Source of the DNA: Hippea sp.
Lineage (GTDB): Bacteria > Campylobacterota_A > Desulfurellia > Desulfurellales > Hippeaceae
Assembly (NCBI GenBank): GCA_015486705.1
Contig: WFRG01000102.1
Span: forward strand, 1 to 11,710
DNA length: 11,710 bases
Reading direction: 5' to 3'
The translations under genes and the position numbers were made by a program. Below, in pieces: positions 1-7,377 of this stretch (position 1 is the stretch's first letter; the number at the start of each line of letters is the position of its first letter). The notes below the pieces were generated by a model. It saw only the letters and a list, made by a program, of their open reading frames with translations, ran no database searches and was not told the origin of the DNA.

Positions 1-851
1 AACGATGGATTACCTGTCTGCCACCAGTAGTTTCTAAACTCATGGTCTTTTGAGAGAAACAAGAGTATGTCAAATGGATTATACAGAGGCTTGCCAAAGT
101 AGTTATATCCATTGTACCACTTCTTGACCAACTCCAAGTCTGCGCCTTCTATTCTGTCTTTGAATACAGTCAGCAGATCATCATGTGTATAGCCACATAT
201 CTCTGCATAGTTCTTATCAATTGTAATGTCTTCTAAGTTGTTCAAACCACTGAAGAGATTTAGCTTTGAGAACTTGCTTACTCCAGTGATAAAAACAAAC
301 CTAATGTATCTGTCGCTATCCTTTATTACAGAGTAGAAGTTCTTTAGTATATCCCTTTTGGCTTTTTCTTTGTTTGTGATGTTATCAAGTATGGGTTTGT
401 CGTATTCGTCTATGAGAATGACGACATTGGTCTTGTGTTTCTCATATAGCTTGATTATCAGTTCTTCAAAGCAGGATTTGTAGTTGTCCTTATCTTCGCA
501 TTCTATCTTATGCTCTCTTTGATTTCTCTTTAAGATCCTTTTTATCTCATCAACAGTCTGGCTCTCATCCAACGAGTAATCCCCACTGCCAAATGATATC
601 CTTATGACAGGATGGGGTCTGAAGTCATACTTGTCATATATGTATAATCCTTTGAATAGCTCCTTGTGTCCTAAAAATATCTCTGCCAATGTGTCAAGGA
701 AGAGCGATTTGCCGAAGCGTCTGGGGCGGGATAAAAAGTAATAACCACCACCTTGTATTAGTTTTAGTGCTATGGGGGTTTTATCCACATAGTAGCAATT
801 TTCCTCTATGATCTTGCTAAAGGTCTGAATGCCTATTGGGAGTTTTTTCAT
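1..851 (-). CDS. AAA-ATPase-like protein (PF09820/DUF1703 type), 3' end cut by window edge
   Basis: Reading leftward from ATG at 851, 283 complete codons stay open to the window edge, so the C-terminal part lies outside. The start MKKLPIGIQTFSKIIEENCY, then YYVDKT, is typical of the AAA-ATPase_like family. An ATP-binding loop RPRRFGKS (residues 42-49) and a Walker B stretch ending IDEYDKP (Asp148, Glu149) are visible. These are followed by the family's FVFITGVSKFS and the AEICGYTHDDLL region (around residues 186-225). Full-length members usually end in a PD-(D/E)XK nuclease-like domain (PF08011), which would be off the window. Members occur in many copies in anaerobes and their biological role is not firmly known; nucleic-acid processing or defence are guesses. 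An in-frame TGA lies 24 bases upstream with no start codon in between, so the ATG at 851 is well supported. No Shine-Dalgarno sequence precedes it. The gene is divergent from the pyrophosphatase-like gene. Confidence 0.86.
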   Translation of the reverse strand, partial: MKKLPIGIQTFSKIIEENCYYVDKTPIALKLIQGGGYYFLSRPRRFGKSLFLDTLAEIFLGHKELFKGLYIYDKYDFRPHPVIRISFGSGDYSLDESQTVDEIKRILKRNQREHKIECEDKDNYKSCFEELIIKLYEKHKTNVVILIDEYDKPILDNITNKEKAKRDILKNFYSVIKDSDRYIRFVFITGVSKFSKLNLFSGLNNLEDITIDKNYAEICGYTHDDLLTVFKDRIEGADLELVKKWYNGYNYFGKPLYNPFDILLFLSKDHEFRNYWWQTGNPS

Positions 852-860
852 GATGATAAA

Positions 861-889
861 AATATAGCATCAATCGTTTAAAAAATCAA
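861..889 (-). promoter_or_regulatory. Candidate sigma-70 promoter for the AAA-ATPase-like gene
   Basis: On the minus strand there is a -35 box TTGATT (889-884), a 17-base spacer and a -10 box TATATT (866-861). The -10 box is preceded by TGC, giving an extended -10. The predicted start of transcription is around 852-855, only 1-4 bases before the ATG at 851. This would make the mRNA leaderless or nearly so, which fits the lack of a ribosome-binding site. It is a sequence match only. Confidence 0.55.
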
Positions 890-919
890 TTATGAATTAA
901 ATCTTGCTTTTGTTTGTTT

Positions 920-948
920 TGGATATTATTATTCTTCTTGTGGATATT
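920..948. repeat. Direct repeat TGGATATT x2, 21-base period
   Basis: TGGATATT occurs at 920-927 and again at 941-948. The copies sit 21 bases apart, close to two helical turns, on the same face of the DNA. They lie about 30 bases upstream of the -35 box of the rightward promoter. Such spacing would suit a dimeric activator or repressor. The region is AT-rich and two 8-base copies could be chance, so this is a weak call. Confidence 0.25.
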
Positions 949-978
949 TAAGTTACGGATTGCTGTTTAGCAAGAATA

Positions 979-1007
979 TTGAAAAACTCTGCATAATGTT
1001 GTATAAG
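979..1007 (+). promoter_or_regulatory. Candidate sigma-70 promoter for the pyrophosphatase-like gene and hppA
   Basis: A -35 box TTGAAA (979-984), a 17-base spacer and a -10 box TATAAG (1002-1007) form a good sigma-70 match. Transcription would begin near 1014, giving a leader of about 16 bases. That leader holds the ribosome-binding site TGGAGGG (1019-1025) before ATG 1030. A TTG at 1018 would sit almost on the transcript start, which argues against it as the initiation codon. Confidence 0.6.
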
Positions 1008-1029
1008 TTGCTCACTTTTGGAGGGTAAG

Positions 1030-2328
1030 ATGAGAGGTATAAGAGACATTTACGTGGTAGGAAGAAAAAATCCTGATTTAGATAGCATTGCCTCAACTAT
1101 AGCGTACGCGGAGCTGAAAAACATTTTAGACAGAAGTTCAAACTATGTGCCTACGATGTGCGGTAGTTCGGATAAGATCACCCAGAAACTATTTGGTTAT
1201 TACAACATACCAATACCGAAGTACATTGATGATCTTAGTTTAAGAGTAGAAGATGTTATGACAAAGAATACTATTACGGTTAAAAAGGACGAATCTGTGA
1301 CAGAGATATTTAAAATGCTATTAAAAGATGACTTAATGGTAGTTCCTGTGGTGGATGAAGACGGTTTGTTTGTTGGTTATTTTGGCATGACAGATATAGC
1401 AAAAAAAAGTATATCTTCTGTTATGCCTGATATATTTCGCAAAATAAAGACCAGTATATCAATAGTAAAGAGTGCTGTTGATGGGGAGCTTCTTGTTGCT
1501 TCTGGAGATGAAGACGAGATGTTTGTTGCTACTGTTGTTATGGGTGTGATGAACGAAGAAGGTTTGATGAAAGTTATAGAGAGAATAGAGCCTGAAAATA
1601 TCATTATGGTTGTTGGTAACAGAAGAGAGATGCAGAAAGCAGCAATTAATATGGGTATAAGGTGTATTGTTATATCTCATGGATATAAAATGGACGACGA
1701 TTTGATGGAGTTGGCACGCAAAAATCAAATTACCGTTATTAGTTCTGAATACGATGCTTTTGCCACAGTTGGCTTGATCGAGTGGAGTATACCCGTTGAG
1801 ACTATATGTGAGAAAAGTACGACCTCTGTTTACCCTTCAGACCTTATTGTTGATATTAAGGAGAAGGTTTATAGGTCAAGCAATAGAGCCGTTGTGGTGG
1901 TTAATACATATAATAAGGTTGTTGGTATAATAACTAGGACAGATATTATTAAATACAATAGGAGAAATGTAATTCTTGTAGATCATTCGTCAAGTTTGAA
2001 TGCTCCTGATGGAATTTACGAATGTAATATACTTGAAATAGTTGATCATCATAGGCTTGGGGATATACAGACAGGATATCCTACAAGATTTAGGATTGAA
2101 CCTTGGGGCTCAACGTCTTCTATTGTAACTGATGAATTTAGAATAAATAATGTTAAGCCATCCAGAATGTCTGCCCTTCTTTTAGCGAGTGGAATAATAA
2201 TTAATACAGAGTTCCTAAGCGATAATTTTACAGATAAAGATAAAGAGATGCTTGAATGGGTATGCTCTATTTGGAATTTTGATTATAATGAAATTGCAGA
2301 GAGTTTAAAAGGTGTTATAAATTTATGA
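1030..2328 (+). CDS. CBS-DRTGG-CBS protein on a degenerate family II pyrophosphatase (DHH) scaffold
   Basis: 432 residues from ATG 1030, chosen because TGGAGGG (1019-1025) precedes it; the longer in-frame TTG at 1018 overlaps that site. Domain order: start of the DHH domain with NPDLDSI (14-20), CBS 1 (about 70-125), DRTGG-type domain (about 128-245), CBS 2 (about 246-312), then the DHH core with LVDHS (Asp318) and VDHH (His340, His341). This is the layout of nucleotide-regulated family II Mn/Co pyrophosphatases. Two metal-site positions are changed by my alignment from memory: the first GHxNPD His is Arg12 and the late SDT Asp is Asn392. The protein stops about 40 residues after Asn392, where the DHHA2 domain with its Arg/Lys substrate-binding motif should begin. 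Arg12 (AGA) is not one base from a His codon. I infer no or altered hydrolysis, with adenine-nucleotide sensing kept. It is probably co-transcribed with hppA, whose start is 18 bases away. Confidence 0.85.
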   Translation: MRGIRDIYVVGRKNPDLDSIASTIAYAELKNILDRSSNYVPTMCGSSDKITQKLFGYYNIPIPKYIDDLSLRVEDVMTKNTITVKKDESVTEIFKMLLKDDLMVVPVVDEDGLFVGYFGMTDIAKKSISSVMPDIFRKIKTSISIVKSAVDGELLVASGDEDEMFVATVVMGVMNEEGLMKVIERIEPENIIMVVGNRREMQKAAINMGIRCIVISHGYKMDDDLMELARKNQITVISSEYDAFATVGLIEWSIPVETICEKSTTSVYPSDLIVDIKEKVYRSSNRAVVVVNTYNKVVGIITRTDIIKYNRRNVILVDHSSSLNAPDGIYECNILEIVDHHRLGDIQTGYPTRFRIEPWGSTSSIVTDEFRINNVKPSRMSALLLASGIIINTEFLSDNFTDKDKEMLEWVCSIWNFDYNEIAESLKGVINL

Positions 2329-2346
2329 TAGAAGGAGGTTGTTGAG

Positions 2347-4410
2347 ATGATTAATTCTACTACAGCGTTGTATCTTACATTTCTTGCTTCATTTCTCTCG
2401 ATTGGATATGCCTTGTTTGCTGCTTACTATGTTCTCTCTAAAGATGATGGCAACGAGAGAATGAAAGAAATCGCAAAGGCTATCCAAGAAGGGGCGGGGG
2501 CTTTCCTTACCAGGGAATACAAAAGTATTGCCATTGTTGCCATTGTGATTTTTGCCATACTTTGGGCATTGGGCCTAAAAAGTGAACACTTCGGATTATT
2601 AACAGCTTTGGGATACTTAACTGGAGCTTTACTTTCTGGACTTGCTGGGTATATCGGCATGTTTGTTGCTGTTAGAACAAACGTTAAAACAGCGCAGATG
2701 GCCAAAAACGGTTTGGCAAAAGCGTTAAACTTAGCCTTCAGAGGTGGTTCTGTTACCGGTTTCTTAGTTACAGGGTTTGGGTTGCTGGCAATAGCAGGTT
2801 TTTACACAGTGTCTGTTTATGTATTTAAACAACCTGTAGAACACACAATTAAAGCTCTAATTGGCTTGGCTTTTGGTACGAGCTTGATTAGTGTTTTTGC
2901 TCGTTTAGGCGGTGGTATATACACAAAGGCCGCAGATGTTGGTGCTGACCTTGTTGGAAAAGTAGAGGCTGGAATACCTGAGGATGACCCAAGAAACCCT
3001 GCAGTTATTGCAGACAATGTAGGTGATAACGTAGGTGACTGCGCTGGAATGGCAGCAGACGTTTTTGAAACTTTCACAGTTACTACAGTTGCTGCAATGG
3101 TTTTGGGTCATACATTGTTTGATAAAGCAGGCACTGTGGGTATAGCAACGATGTTTCCACTTCTAATTGGTGCTATTGCTTCTGTTTCTGCTATTATCGG
3201 AACGTTTTTTGTTAAATTGGGTAGATCTAACAATATAATGGGAGCATTCTATAAAGGCATGATAGTTACCGCTGTAATTGCCTTAATCATTATTTATTTT
3301 GTTTCAGAGGATATGTTTGGTAATGGTTTGAAGTATTCTTGGGGCACAGTAACACCTATGAGTGTATTCTTGGCTTCTGTTATAGGTATGGCGATAACCG
3401 GTTTGCTTATGTTTGTTACGGAATACTATACATCCTACGAATTTTCACCAGTTAAATCCATTTCTAAGGCTTCAACAACAGGTCATGCAACGAACATCAT
3501 TCAGGGTATGGCAATAATGCTTAAGGCTCCAGCATTGCCTGCAATAATTATAGCTTTAGGTATTTTCTTCTCGTACAAGCTTGCAGGTATTTATGGAATA
3601 GCTGTAGCTGCGGCTGCTATGCTTTCATTGACCGGCATGATTATATCCATTGACTCTTATGGTCCAATTACCGATAACGCTGGTGGTATTGCTGAGATGG
3701 CTGAACTTGACGAAACAGTTAGAGCTGTTACGGATCCTTTGGATGCTGTTGGAAATACAACGAAGGCTGTTACTAAAGGCTTTGCTATAGGTTCTGCAGC
3801 ACTTGCAGCATTGGTTTTGTTTGCCGAATACACACGTTCTATTGGCGGTTTGACTTCATTTGACTTAAGCAGCCCGTTAGTATTAGTTGGACTGTTATTG
3901 GGTGGTTTATTGCCATTTTATTTCGGTGCTATGAGTATGGAGGCTGTGGGTATCGCTGGTGGTCAGATGGTTGAAGAGGTTAGGAGGCAATTTAGGACGA
4001 TTAAAGGAATATTGGAAGGTAAGGCAAAACCAGATTATGCTGCTTGCGTGGATATTGTTACGAAAGAGGCTCTGAAAAAAATGATTGCACCAGGGTTGAT
4101 TCCTGTATTAGGTCCAATTATTGTTTATATACTTTTTGGTAAAGTTTCCTTAGGTGCACTCTCTATGGGTTCAATCATTACAGGGTTTTTCTTGGCTGTT
4201 GCAATGACAAGTGGTGGTGGTGCTTGGGATAACGCCAAAAAGTACATTGAGGACGGTAACTTTGGAGGAAAAGGTTCCGAAGCGCATAAGGCTGCCGTTA
4301 CAGGTGATACAGTTGGCGATCCTTTGAAAGATACAGCTGGCCCTGCGATTAATCCAATGATAAAGATAATAAATATTATAGCTATCTTAATAGTTTTAAC
4401 GAGCTTTTAA
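2347..4410 (+). CDS. hppA: Membrane-bound H+-translocating pyrophosphatase, K+-independent type
   Basis: 687 residues, the usual length, with about 16 hydrophobic segments expected and many visible. The enzyme splits cytoplasmic PPi and pumps H+ across the inner membrane. The substrate/Mg site is clear: residues 197-241 include [19 protein letters not shown], then DNVGDNVGD and ADVFE. A second acidic cluster is at about 436-466 ([20 protein letters not shown], then DPLD), and the C-terminal [14 protein letters not shown] completes the site. [10 protein letters not shown] (469-478) carries Lys473 and Thr476 at the positions that decide K+ dependence. Lys there marks the K+-independent subfamily, whose known members are H+ and not Na+ pumps. 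A strong ribosome-binding site AAGGAGG (2332-2338) precedes ATG 2347. The upstream neighbour looks like a nucleotide-sensing pseudo-pyrophosphatase, so joint expression of sensor and pump is plausible. A hairpin terminator follows directly. Confidence 0.97.
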   Translation: MINSTTALYLTFLASFLSIGYALFAAYYVLSKDDGNERMKEIAKAIQEGAGAFLTREYKSIAIVAIVIFAILWALGLKSEHFGLLTALGYLTGALLSGLAGYIGMFVAVRTNVKTAQMAKNGLAKALNLAFRGGSVTGFLVTGFGLLAIAGFYTVSVYVFKQPVEHTIKALIGLAFGTSLISVFARLGGGIYTKAADVGADLVGKVEAGIPEDDPRNPAVIADNVGDNVGDCAGMAADVFETFTVTTVAAMVLGHTLFDKAGTVGIATMFPLLIGAIASVSAIIGTFFVKLGRSNNIMGAFYKGMIVTAVIALIIIYFVSEDMFGNGLKYSWGTVTPMSVFLASVIGMAITGLLMFVTEYYTSYEFSPVKSISKASTTGHATNIIQGMAIMLKAPALPAIIIALGIFFSYKLAGIYGIAVAAAAMLSLTGMIISIDSYGPITDNAGGIAEMAELDETVRAVTDPLDAVGNTTKAVTKGFAIGSAALAALVLFAEYTRSIGGLTSFDLSSPLVLVGLLLGGLLPFYFGAMSMEAVGIAGGQMVEEVRRQFRTIKGILEGKAKPDYAACVDIVTKEALKKMIAPGLIPVLGPIIVYILFGKVSLGALSMGSIITGFFLAVAMTSGGGAWDNAKKYIEDGNFGGKGSEAHKAAVTGDTVGDPLKDTAGPAINPMIKIINIIAILIVLTSF

Positions 4411-4415
4411 ACAAA

Positions 4416-4442
4416 GGGGGCATTGATGCCCTCTTATTTTAT
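4416..4442 (+). terminator. Rho-independent terminator after hppA
   Basis: GGGGGCA (4416-4422), loop TTGA and TGCCCTC (4427-4433) form a 7-bp stem with one G-U pair, followed by the T-rich TTATTTTAT. It begins 6 bases after the hppA stop and ends at the purC ribosome-binding site. The T tract is interrupted by A, so readthrough into purC is likely. No room for a promoter exists between it and purC. Confidence 0.72.
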
Positions 4443-4449
4443 AGGAGGC
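4428..4449 (+). promoter_or_regulatory. Possible alternative hairpin masking the purC ribosome-binding site
   Basis: The 3' arm of the terminator can pair instead with the purC ribosome-binding site. G4428-C4449, C4429-G4448 and C4430-G4447 pair; C4431 bulges; then U4432-A4446, C4433-G4445, U4434-G4444 and U4435-A4443 pair around a 7-base loop. This covers all of AGGAGG (4443-4448) and cannot coexist with the terminator stem. Pyrimidine-rich arms pair with ribosome-binding sites easily, so chance is a real alternative. Confidence 0.3.
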
Positions 4450-4454
4450 TTTAG

Positions 4455-5168
4455 ATGGTCGAAGAAACCGAATTGCTATATGAAGGCAAAGCGAAAAAGA
4501 TGTACAATACTGATAACCCGGATTTGTTAATAGAGTATTTTAAAGACGATGCAACGGCCTTCAATGGCAAAAAGCATGCTGTTATTGATGAAAAGGGAGC
4601 TTTGAACAAAGCAATAACGGTTAAGGTGTTTAGATGGCTTGAGGAGTGTGGCGTTCCAACTCACTTTGTTGAGGAAAATTCTGGTAGGGAAATAGTTGTC
4701 AAAAGGCTTAAGATGATACCTGTTGAAGTTGTTGTTAGGAATGTTATTGCCGGTTCTTTGGCTAAAAGGCTAGCCTTAAAAAAAGGTGAGAGACTCCCTA
4801 GGCCGATTATTGAATTCTTTTACAAAAGCGATGAGTTAGATGACCCTATGATTAACGATGATCATGTAGAGGTTTTTGGATGGGCTGATAAAGAAACAAT
4901 AAGAAAGATAAAAGAAATGGCGCTGAAAGTTAATGAGTGTTTGAAGGAGAAGTTTGACAAGGCTGGAATATTGCTTGTTGATTTTAAACTTGAATTTGGC
5001 TTTGATAAGGATGGCAATCTCGTTTTGGGTGATGAGTTTACACCAGATGGCTCAAGGTTGTGGGATAAAGAAACTGGGGAAGTCCTGGATAAAGATAGGT
5101 TCAGACATGATTTAGGTGATTTGATTGAAGGATATGAAAAAATTTTAATGAAGATATCGAGGATTTAA
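4455..5168 (+). CDS. purC: Phosphoribosylaminoimidazole-succinocarboxamide synthase (SAICAR synthetase)
   Basis: The enzyme joins CAIR and aspartate with ATP to make SAICAR, a step of de novo purine synthesis in the cytoplasm. The length of 237 residues matches stand-alone bacterial PurC. Visible family marks are LLYEGKAKKMY near the N-terminus (8-17), the nucleotide/substrate stretch IPVEVVVRNVIAGSL (88-102), DDPMINDDH (129-137), the PurC signature LVDFKLEFG (174-182) and DEFTPDGSRLW (193-203). A perfect AGGAGG (4443-4448) lies 6 bases before the ATG. It heads the purine cluster: the purS start is 2 bases past its stop. It follows the hppA terminator with no visible promoter between, so it depends on readthrough or on a promoter inside hppA that I could not identify. 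Confidence 0.96.
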   Translation: MVEETELLYEGKAKKMYNTDNPDLLIEYFKDDATAFNGKKHAVIDEKGALNKAITVKVFRWLEECGVPTHFVEENSGREIVVKRLKMIPVEVVVRNVIAGSLAKRLALKKGERLPRPIIEFFYKSDELDDPMINDDHVEVFGWADKETIRKIKEMALKVNECLKEKFDKAGILLVDFKLEFGFDKDGNLVLGDEFTPDGSRLWDKETGEVLDKDRFRHDLGDLIEGYEKILMKISRI

Positions 5169-5170
5169 AC

Positions 5171-5398
5171 GTGAAATACGTGATTATCGTTAAACCCAAA
5201 AAGACCATTTTAGATCCGCAGGGAAAGGCCATAAAAAAGGTAGCGGAGAGGTATCTGCAAAACGAAATAAAAAACATTCGAGTTGGTAAATATTTTGAGG
5301 TAGAAGTAGATAAAGAAAGTGATGAATTAATTGATAGACTTGCAAGAAACGTGTTATCCAACGACGTCATTGAGGATTTTGAGGTATTAAAGCGGTGA
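5171..5398 (+). CDS. purS: Phosphoribosylformylglycinamidine synthase, PurS subunit
   Basis: 75 residues, within the 75-90 usual for PurS, the small subunit that bridges PurQ and the short form of PurL in FGAM synthase. The pattern is typical: KPKKTILDPQGKAIKKVAER near the start, NIRVGKYFEVEVD in the middle and a C-terminal VLSNDVIEDFEV. Translation starts at GTG 5171, two bases after purC. The site GAGGA (5159-5163), 7 bases upstream, lies inside the end of purC. The gene overlaps purQ by 4 bases (GTGA). The presence of PurS implies a separate small PurL elsewhere in the genome, as in Bacillus, and not the single-chain enzyme of gammaproteobacteria. Confidence 0.94.
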   Translation: MKYVIIVKPKKTILDPQGKAIKKVAERYLQNEIKNIRVGKYFEVEVDKESDELIDRLARNVLSNDVIEDFEVLKR

Positions 5399-6060
5399 GA
5401 GTGGGCATAGTCCAATTTTTAGGTACGAACTGTGATTACGATTGTAAATACGCGTGTGATGTTGTAGGTATAGAAAGCGAATTCTTGTGGCATGAGAAAA
5501 GGGATATTGATAGCTTCGATGTGATAATTTTACCTGGAGGTTTTTCATATGGTGATTATTTGAGGGCGGGGGCATTGGCGAAATTCTCGCCGATCATGGA
5601 ATCTGTTAGGGATTTTGCTAAAAAAGGTGGAAAAGTTATAGGAATCTGCAATGGTTTTCAGATATTAATTGAAAGTGGGCTTTTAAAAGGGGCATTACTT
5701 AAAAATAAGAATCTGAGGTTTATTCATAAAGAGGTTTACTTAAAGATTGAAAAGAGCAAGTGCTTGTTTACTAAAAATTTAGATGGTAGGGTTTTAAAAC
5801 TTCCAATAGCTCATGCAGACGGCAATTACTTCTGTGATGATGAATACTTAAAACACCTTCAGGATAACGATATGATTGTTCTGAAGTATTCTGATAGTGA
5901 AGGAAATGTAGATGATAAATGCAATCCGAATGGTTCTTTATACAATATTGCTGGTATCTGCAACGAGGGTGGGAATGTTTTTGGGCTTATGCCTCACCCA
6001 GAAAGGTCTGTTGGGGATTTAGGCAAAGACGGTGAGTTGATTTTTTTGAATTTTTTTTAA
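5395..6060 (+). CDS. purQ: Phosphoribosylformylglycinamidine synthase, glutaminase subunit PurQ
   Basis: A class I glutamine amidotransferase that releases ammonia from glutamine for FGAM synthesis by the PurL-PurQ-PurS complex. At 221 residues it has the normal length. The N-terminus MRVGIVQFLGTNCD is diagnostic. The nucleophile Cys85 lies in GICNGFQ, and His201 and Glu203 in MPHPERS complete the triad. The oxyanion strand LPGGFSYGDYLRAG is at 47-60. The GTG start overlaps the purS stop (GTGA), indicating translational coupling; a second in-frame GTG at 5401 is possible but would cut the conserved N-terminus by two residues only. The last codons run through T7 and T8 homopolymers (6041-6047, 6051-6058), so the exact C-terminus is sensitive to sequencing error. 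hemL starts 9 bases downstream. Confidence 0.95.
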   Translation: MRVGIVQFLGTNCDYDCKYACDVVGIESEFLWHEKRDIDSFDVIILPGGFSYGDYLRAGALAKFSPIMESVRDFAKKGGKVIGICNGFQILIESGLLKGALLKNKNLRFIHKEVYLKIEKSKCLFTKNLDGRVLKLPIAHADGNYFCDDEYLKHLQDNDMIVLKYSDSEGNVDDKCNPNGSLYNIAGICNEGGNVFGLMPHPERSVGDLGKDGELIFLNFF

Positions 6061-6069
6061 GGATTAGTA

Positions 6070-7377
6070 ATGTTTGAAGTAAGCAAACGGCTGTTTGAAG
6101 AGGCAAAAAAGTATATTGCAGGAGGTGTAAATAGTCCCGTTAGGGCATTTAAGAATGTGGGAACCCACCCTTTGTTTATAAAAAAAGCCAAAGGTTCTAA
6201 GGTTTACGATGAAGATGGTAATGGGCTTATTGATTATGTGAACAGCTGGGGGCCTACAATTGTTGGTCATGCGGATGATGCTGTAATTGATAAGGTTAAA
6301 GAGACTTTGGAGAATGGCTTTAGCTTTGGAGCGCCAACAATTCTTGAAACTGAAATCGCAAAGCGTATAGTAGAAGCTTTTGATAGTATTGATATCGTGA
6401 GATTTGTGAGCTCTGGTACAGAGGCTGCGATGAGCGCTATAAGGCTCGCCCGTGGTGTAACTGGCAGGGACAATATTTTGAAGTTTATCGGCTGTTATCA
6501 CGGTCATTCTGATAGCCTTCTTGTTGGGGCTGGTTCTGGTTTGAGCACGTTTGGTGTTCCTTCAAGCAAGGGTGTTCCAATGGATTTTGCAAAACACACA
6601 ATTTTGGTTGAATACAACGATTTAGAGAAAGTTGAAAACGTTTTTAATAAATACGGTGAAACTATAGCTGCGATTATAGTTGAGCCTGTAGCTGGAAATA
6701 TGGGTGTAATAAGGCCTAAGAACGGATTTTTGCAGGGTCTGAGAGAAGTCTGTGATAAATACGGTTCTCTATTGATATTTGACGAGGTCATGACTGGTTT
6801 TAGGCTAACATACGGCGGAGCTCAGCATATATTTAAAGTTAACCCTGATATAACGATTTTGGGAAAGGTTGTGGGGGGTGGATTTCCTGTTGCATGTTTT
6901 GGTGCCAAGAAGGAAATAATGTCTTTTCTGTCGCCGGATGGTGATGTTTATCAGGCTGGCACTTTAAGTGGAAATCCAGTAGCTATGGCATGTGGTATAG
7001 CCACGCTTGATATATTAAAAAAGAAAAACCCATATCAAGACTTGGATAAAAATACCCAAAAGATTATTTCACGCATTGTTGGTTTAGCAAATCAATACGG
7101 CATTCCGGTGAGCGGAGAGGCTATAGGTTCTATGTTTTCTGTATTTTTTAAAGAGGAAAAACCAACTAACTACATGGAAGTCAACGAATGTAATTTAAAA
7201 CTGTTTAACAGCTATTTCCTAGGCATGCTTGAAAGAGGAATTTATCTACCGCCATCCCAATTTGAGTCAAGTTTTATTACGATTAAGCACACGCTTGAGG
7301 ATATAGAGAATACACTTATAGCCGTGGAGGATGTGTTTAAAGGTATAGCAAGCGGCAAGTTCATGTATGAATCGTGA
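6070..7377 (+). CDS. hemL: Glutamate-1-semialdehyde 2,1-aminomutase
   Basis: A PLP enzyme that moves the amino group of glutamate-1-semialdehyde to give 5-aminolevulinate, the tetrapyrrole precursor in the C5 (tRNA-Glu) pathway. Its 435 residues match the usual 425-435. Visible marks are PGGVNSPVRAF-like AGGVNSPVRAF (17-27), SSGTEA (114-119) for phosphate binding, CYHGHSD (142-148), Asp238 in IFDEVMTGFR and the PLP lysine Lys266 in LGKVVGGGFP. LSGNPVAMACG follows in the large domain. ATG 6070 has AAGGA (6059-6063) 6 bases upstream, overlapping the purQ stop. Its 3' end overlaps the next gene by 11 bases. Placement between purine and ATP synthase genes suggests a growth-linked operon and no direct pathway link. 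Confidence 0.97.
   Translation: MFEVSKRLFEEAKKYIAGGVNSPVRAFKNVGTHPLFIKKAKGSKVYDEDGNGLIDYVNSWGPTIVGHADDAVIDKVKETLENGFSFGAPTILETEIAKRIVEAFDSIDIVRFVSSGTEAAMSAIRLARGVTGRDNILKFIGCYHGHSDSLLVGAGSGLSTFGVPSSKGVPMDFAKHTILVEYNDLEKVENVFNKYGETIAAIIVEPVAGNMGVIRPKNGFLQGLREVCDKYGSLLIFDEVMTGFRLTYGGAQHIFKVNPDITILGKVVGGGFPVACFGAKKEIMSFLSPDGDVYQAGTLSGNPVAMACGIATLDILKKKNPYQDLDKNTQKIISRIVGLANQYGIPVSGEAIGSMFSVFFKEEKPTNYMEVNECNLKLFNSYFLGMLERGIYLPPSQFESSFITIKHTLEDIENTLIAVEDVFKGIASGKFMYES

Noticed and set aside
1018..1029. TTG at 1018 as the start of the pyrophosphatase-like gene
   Set aside because: It overlaps the ribosome-binding site TGGAGGG and lies about 4 bases from the predicted transcript start. ATG 1030 leaves a well-placed site and a normal family N-terminus.
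2226..2346. Frameshift explaining the missing DHHA2 domain
   Set aside because: No coding remnant follows the stop; the hppA ribosome-binding site and start come within 18 bases.
6041..6058. T7 and T8 runs at the end of purQ as a phase-variation switch
   Set aside because: Slippage here would alter only the last few residues, after the catalytic triad. The tracts are short for phase variation, so sequencing uncertainty is the only practical concern.
6064..6507. 147-residue antisense open frame within hemL
   Set aside because: It lies wholly opposite a well-conserved enzyme gene, shows no recognisable motif and has no ribosome-binding site that I can see. It is a shadow of hemL codon use.
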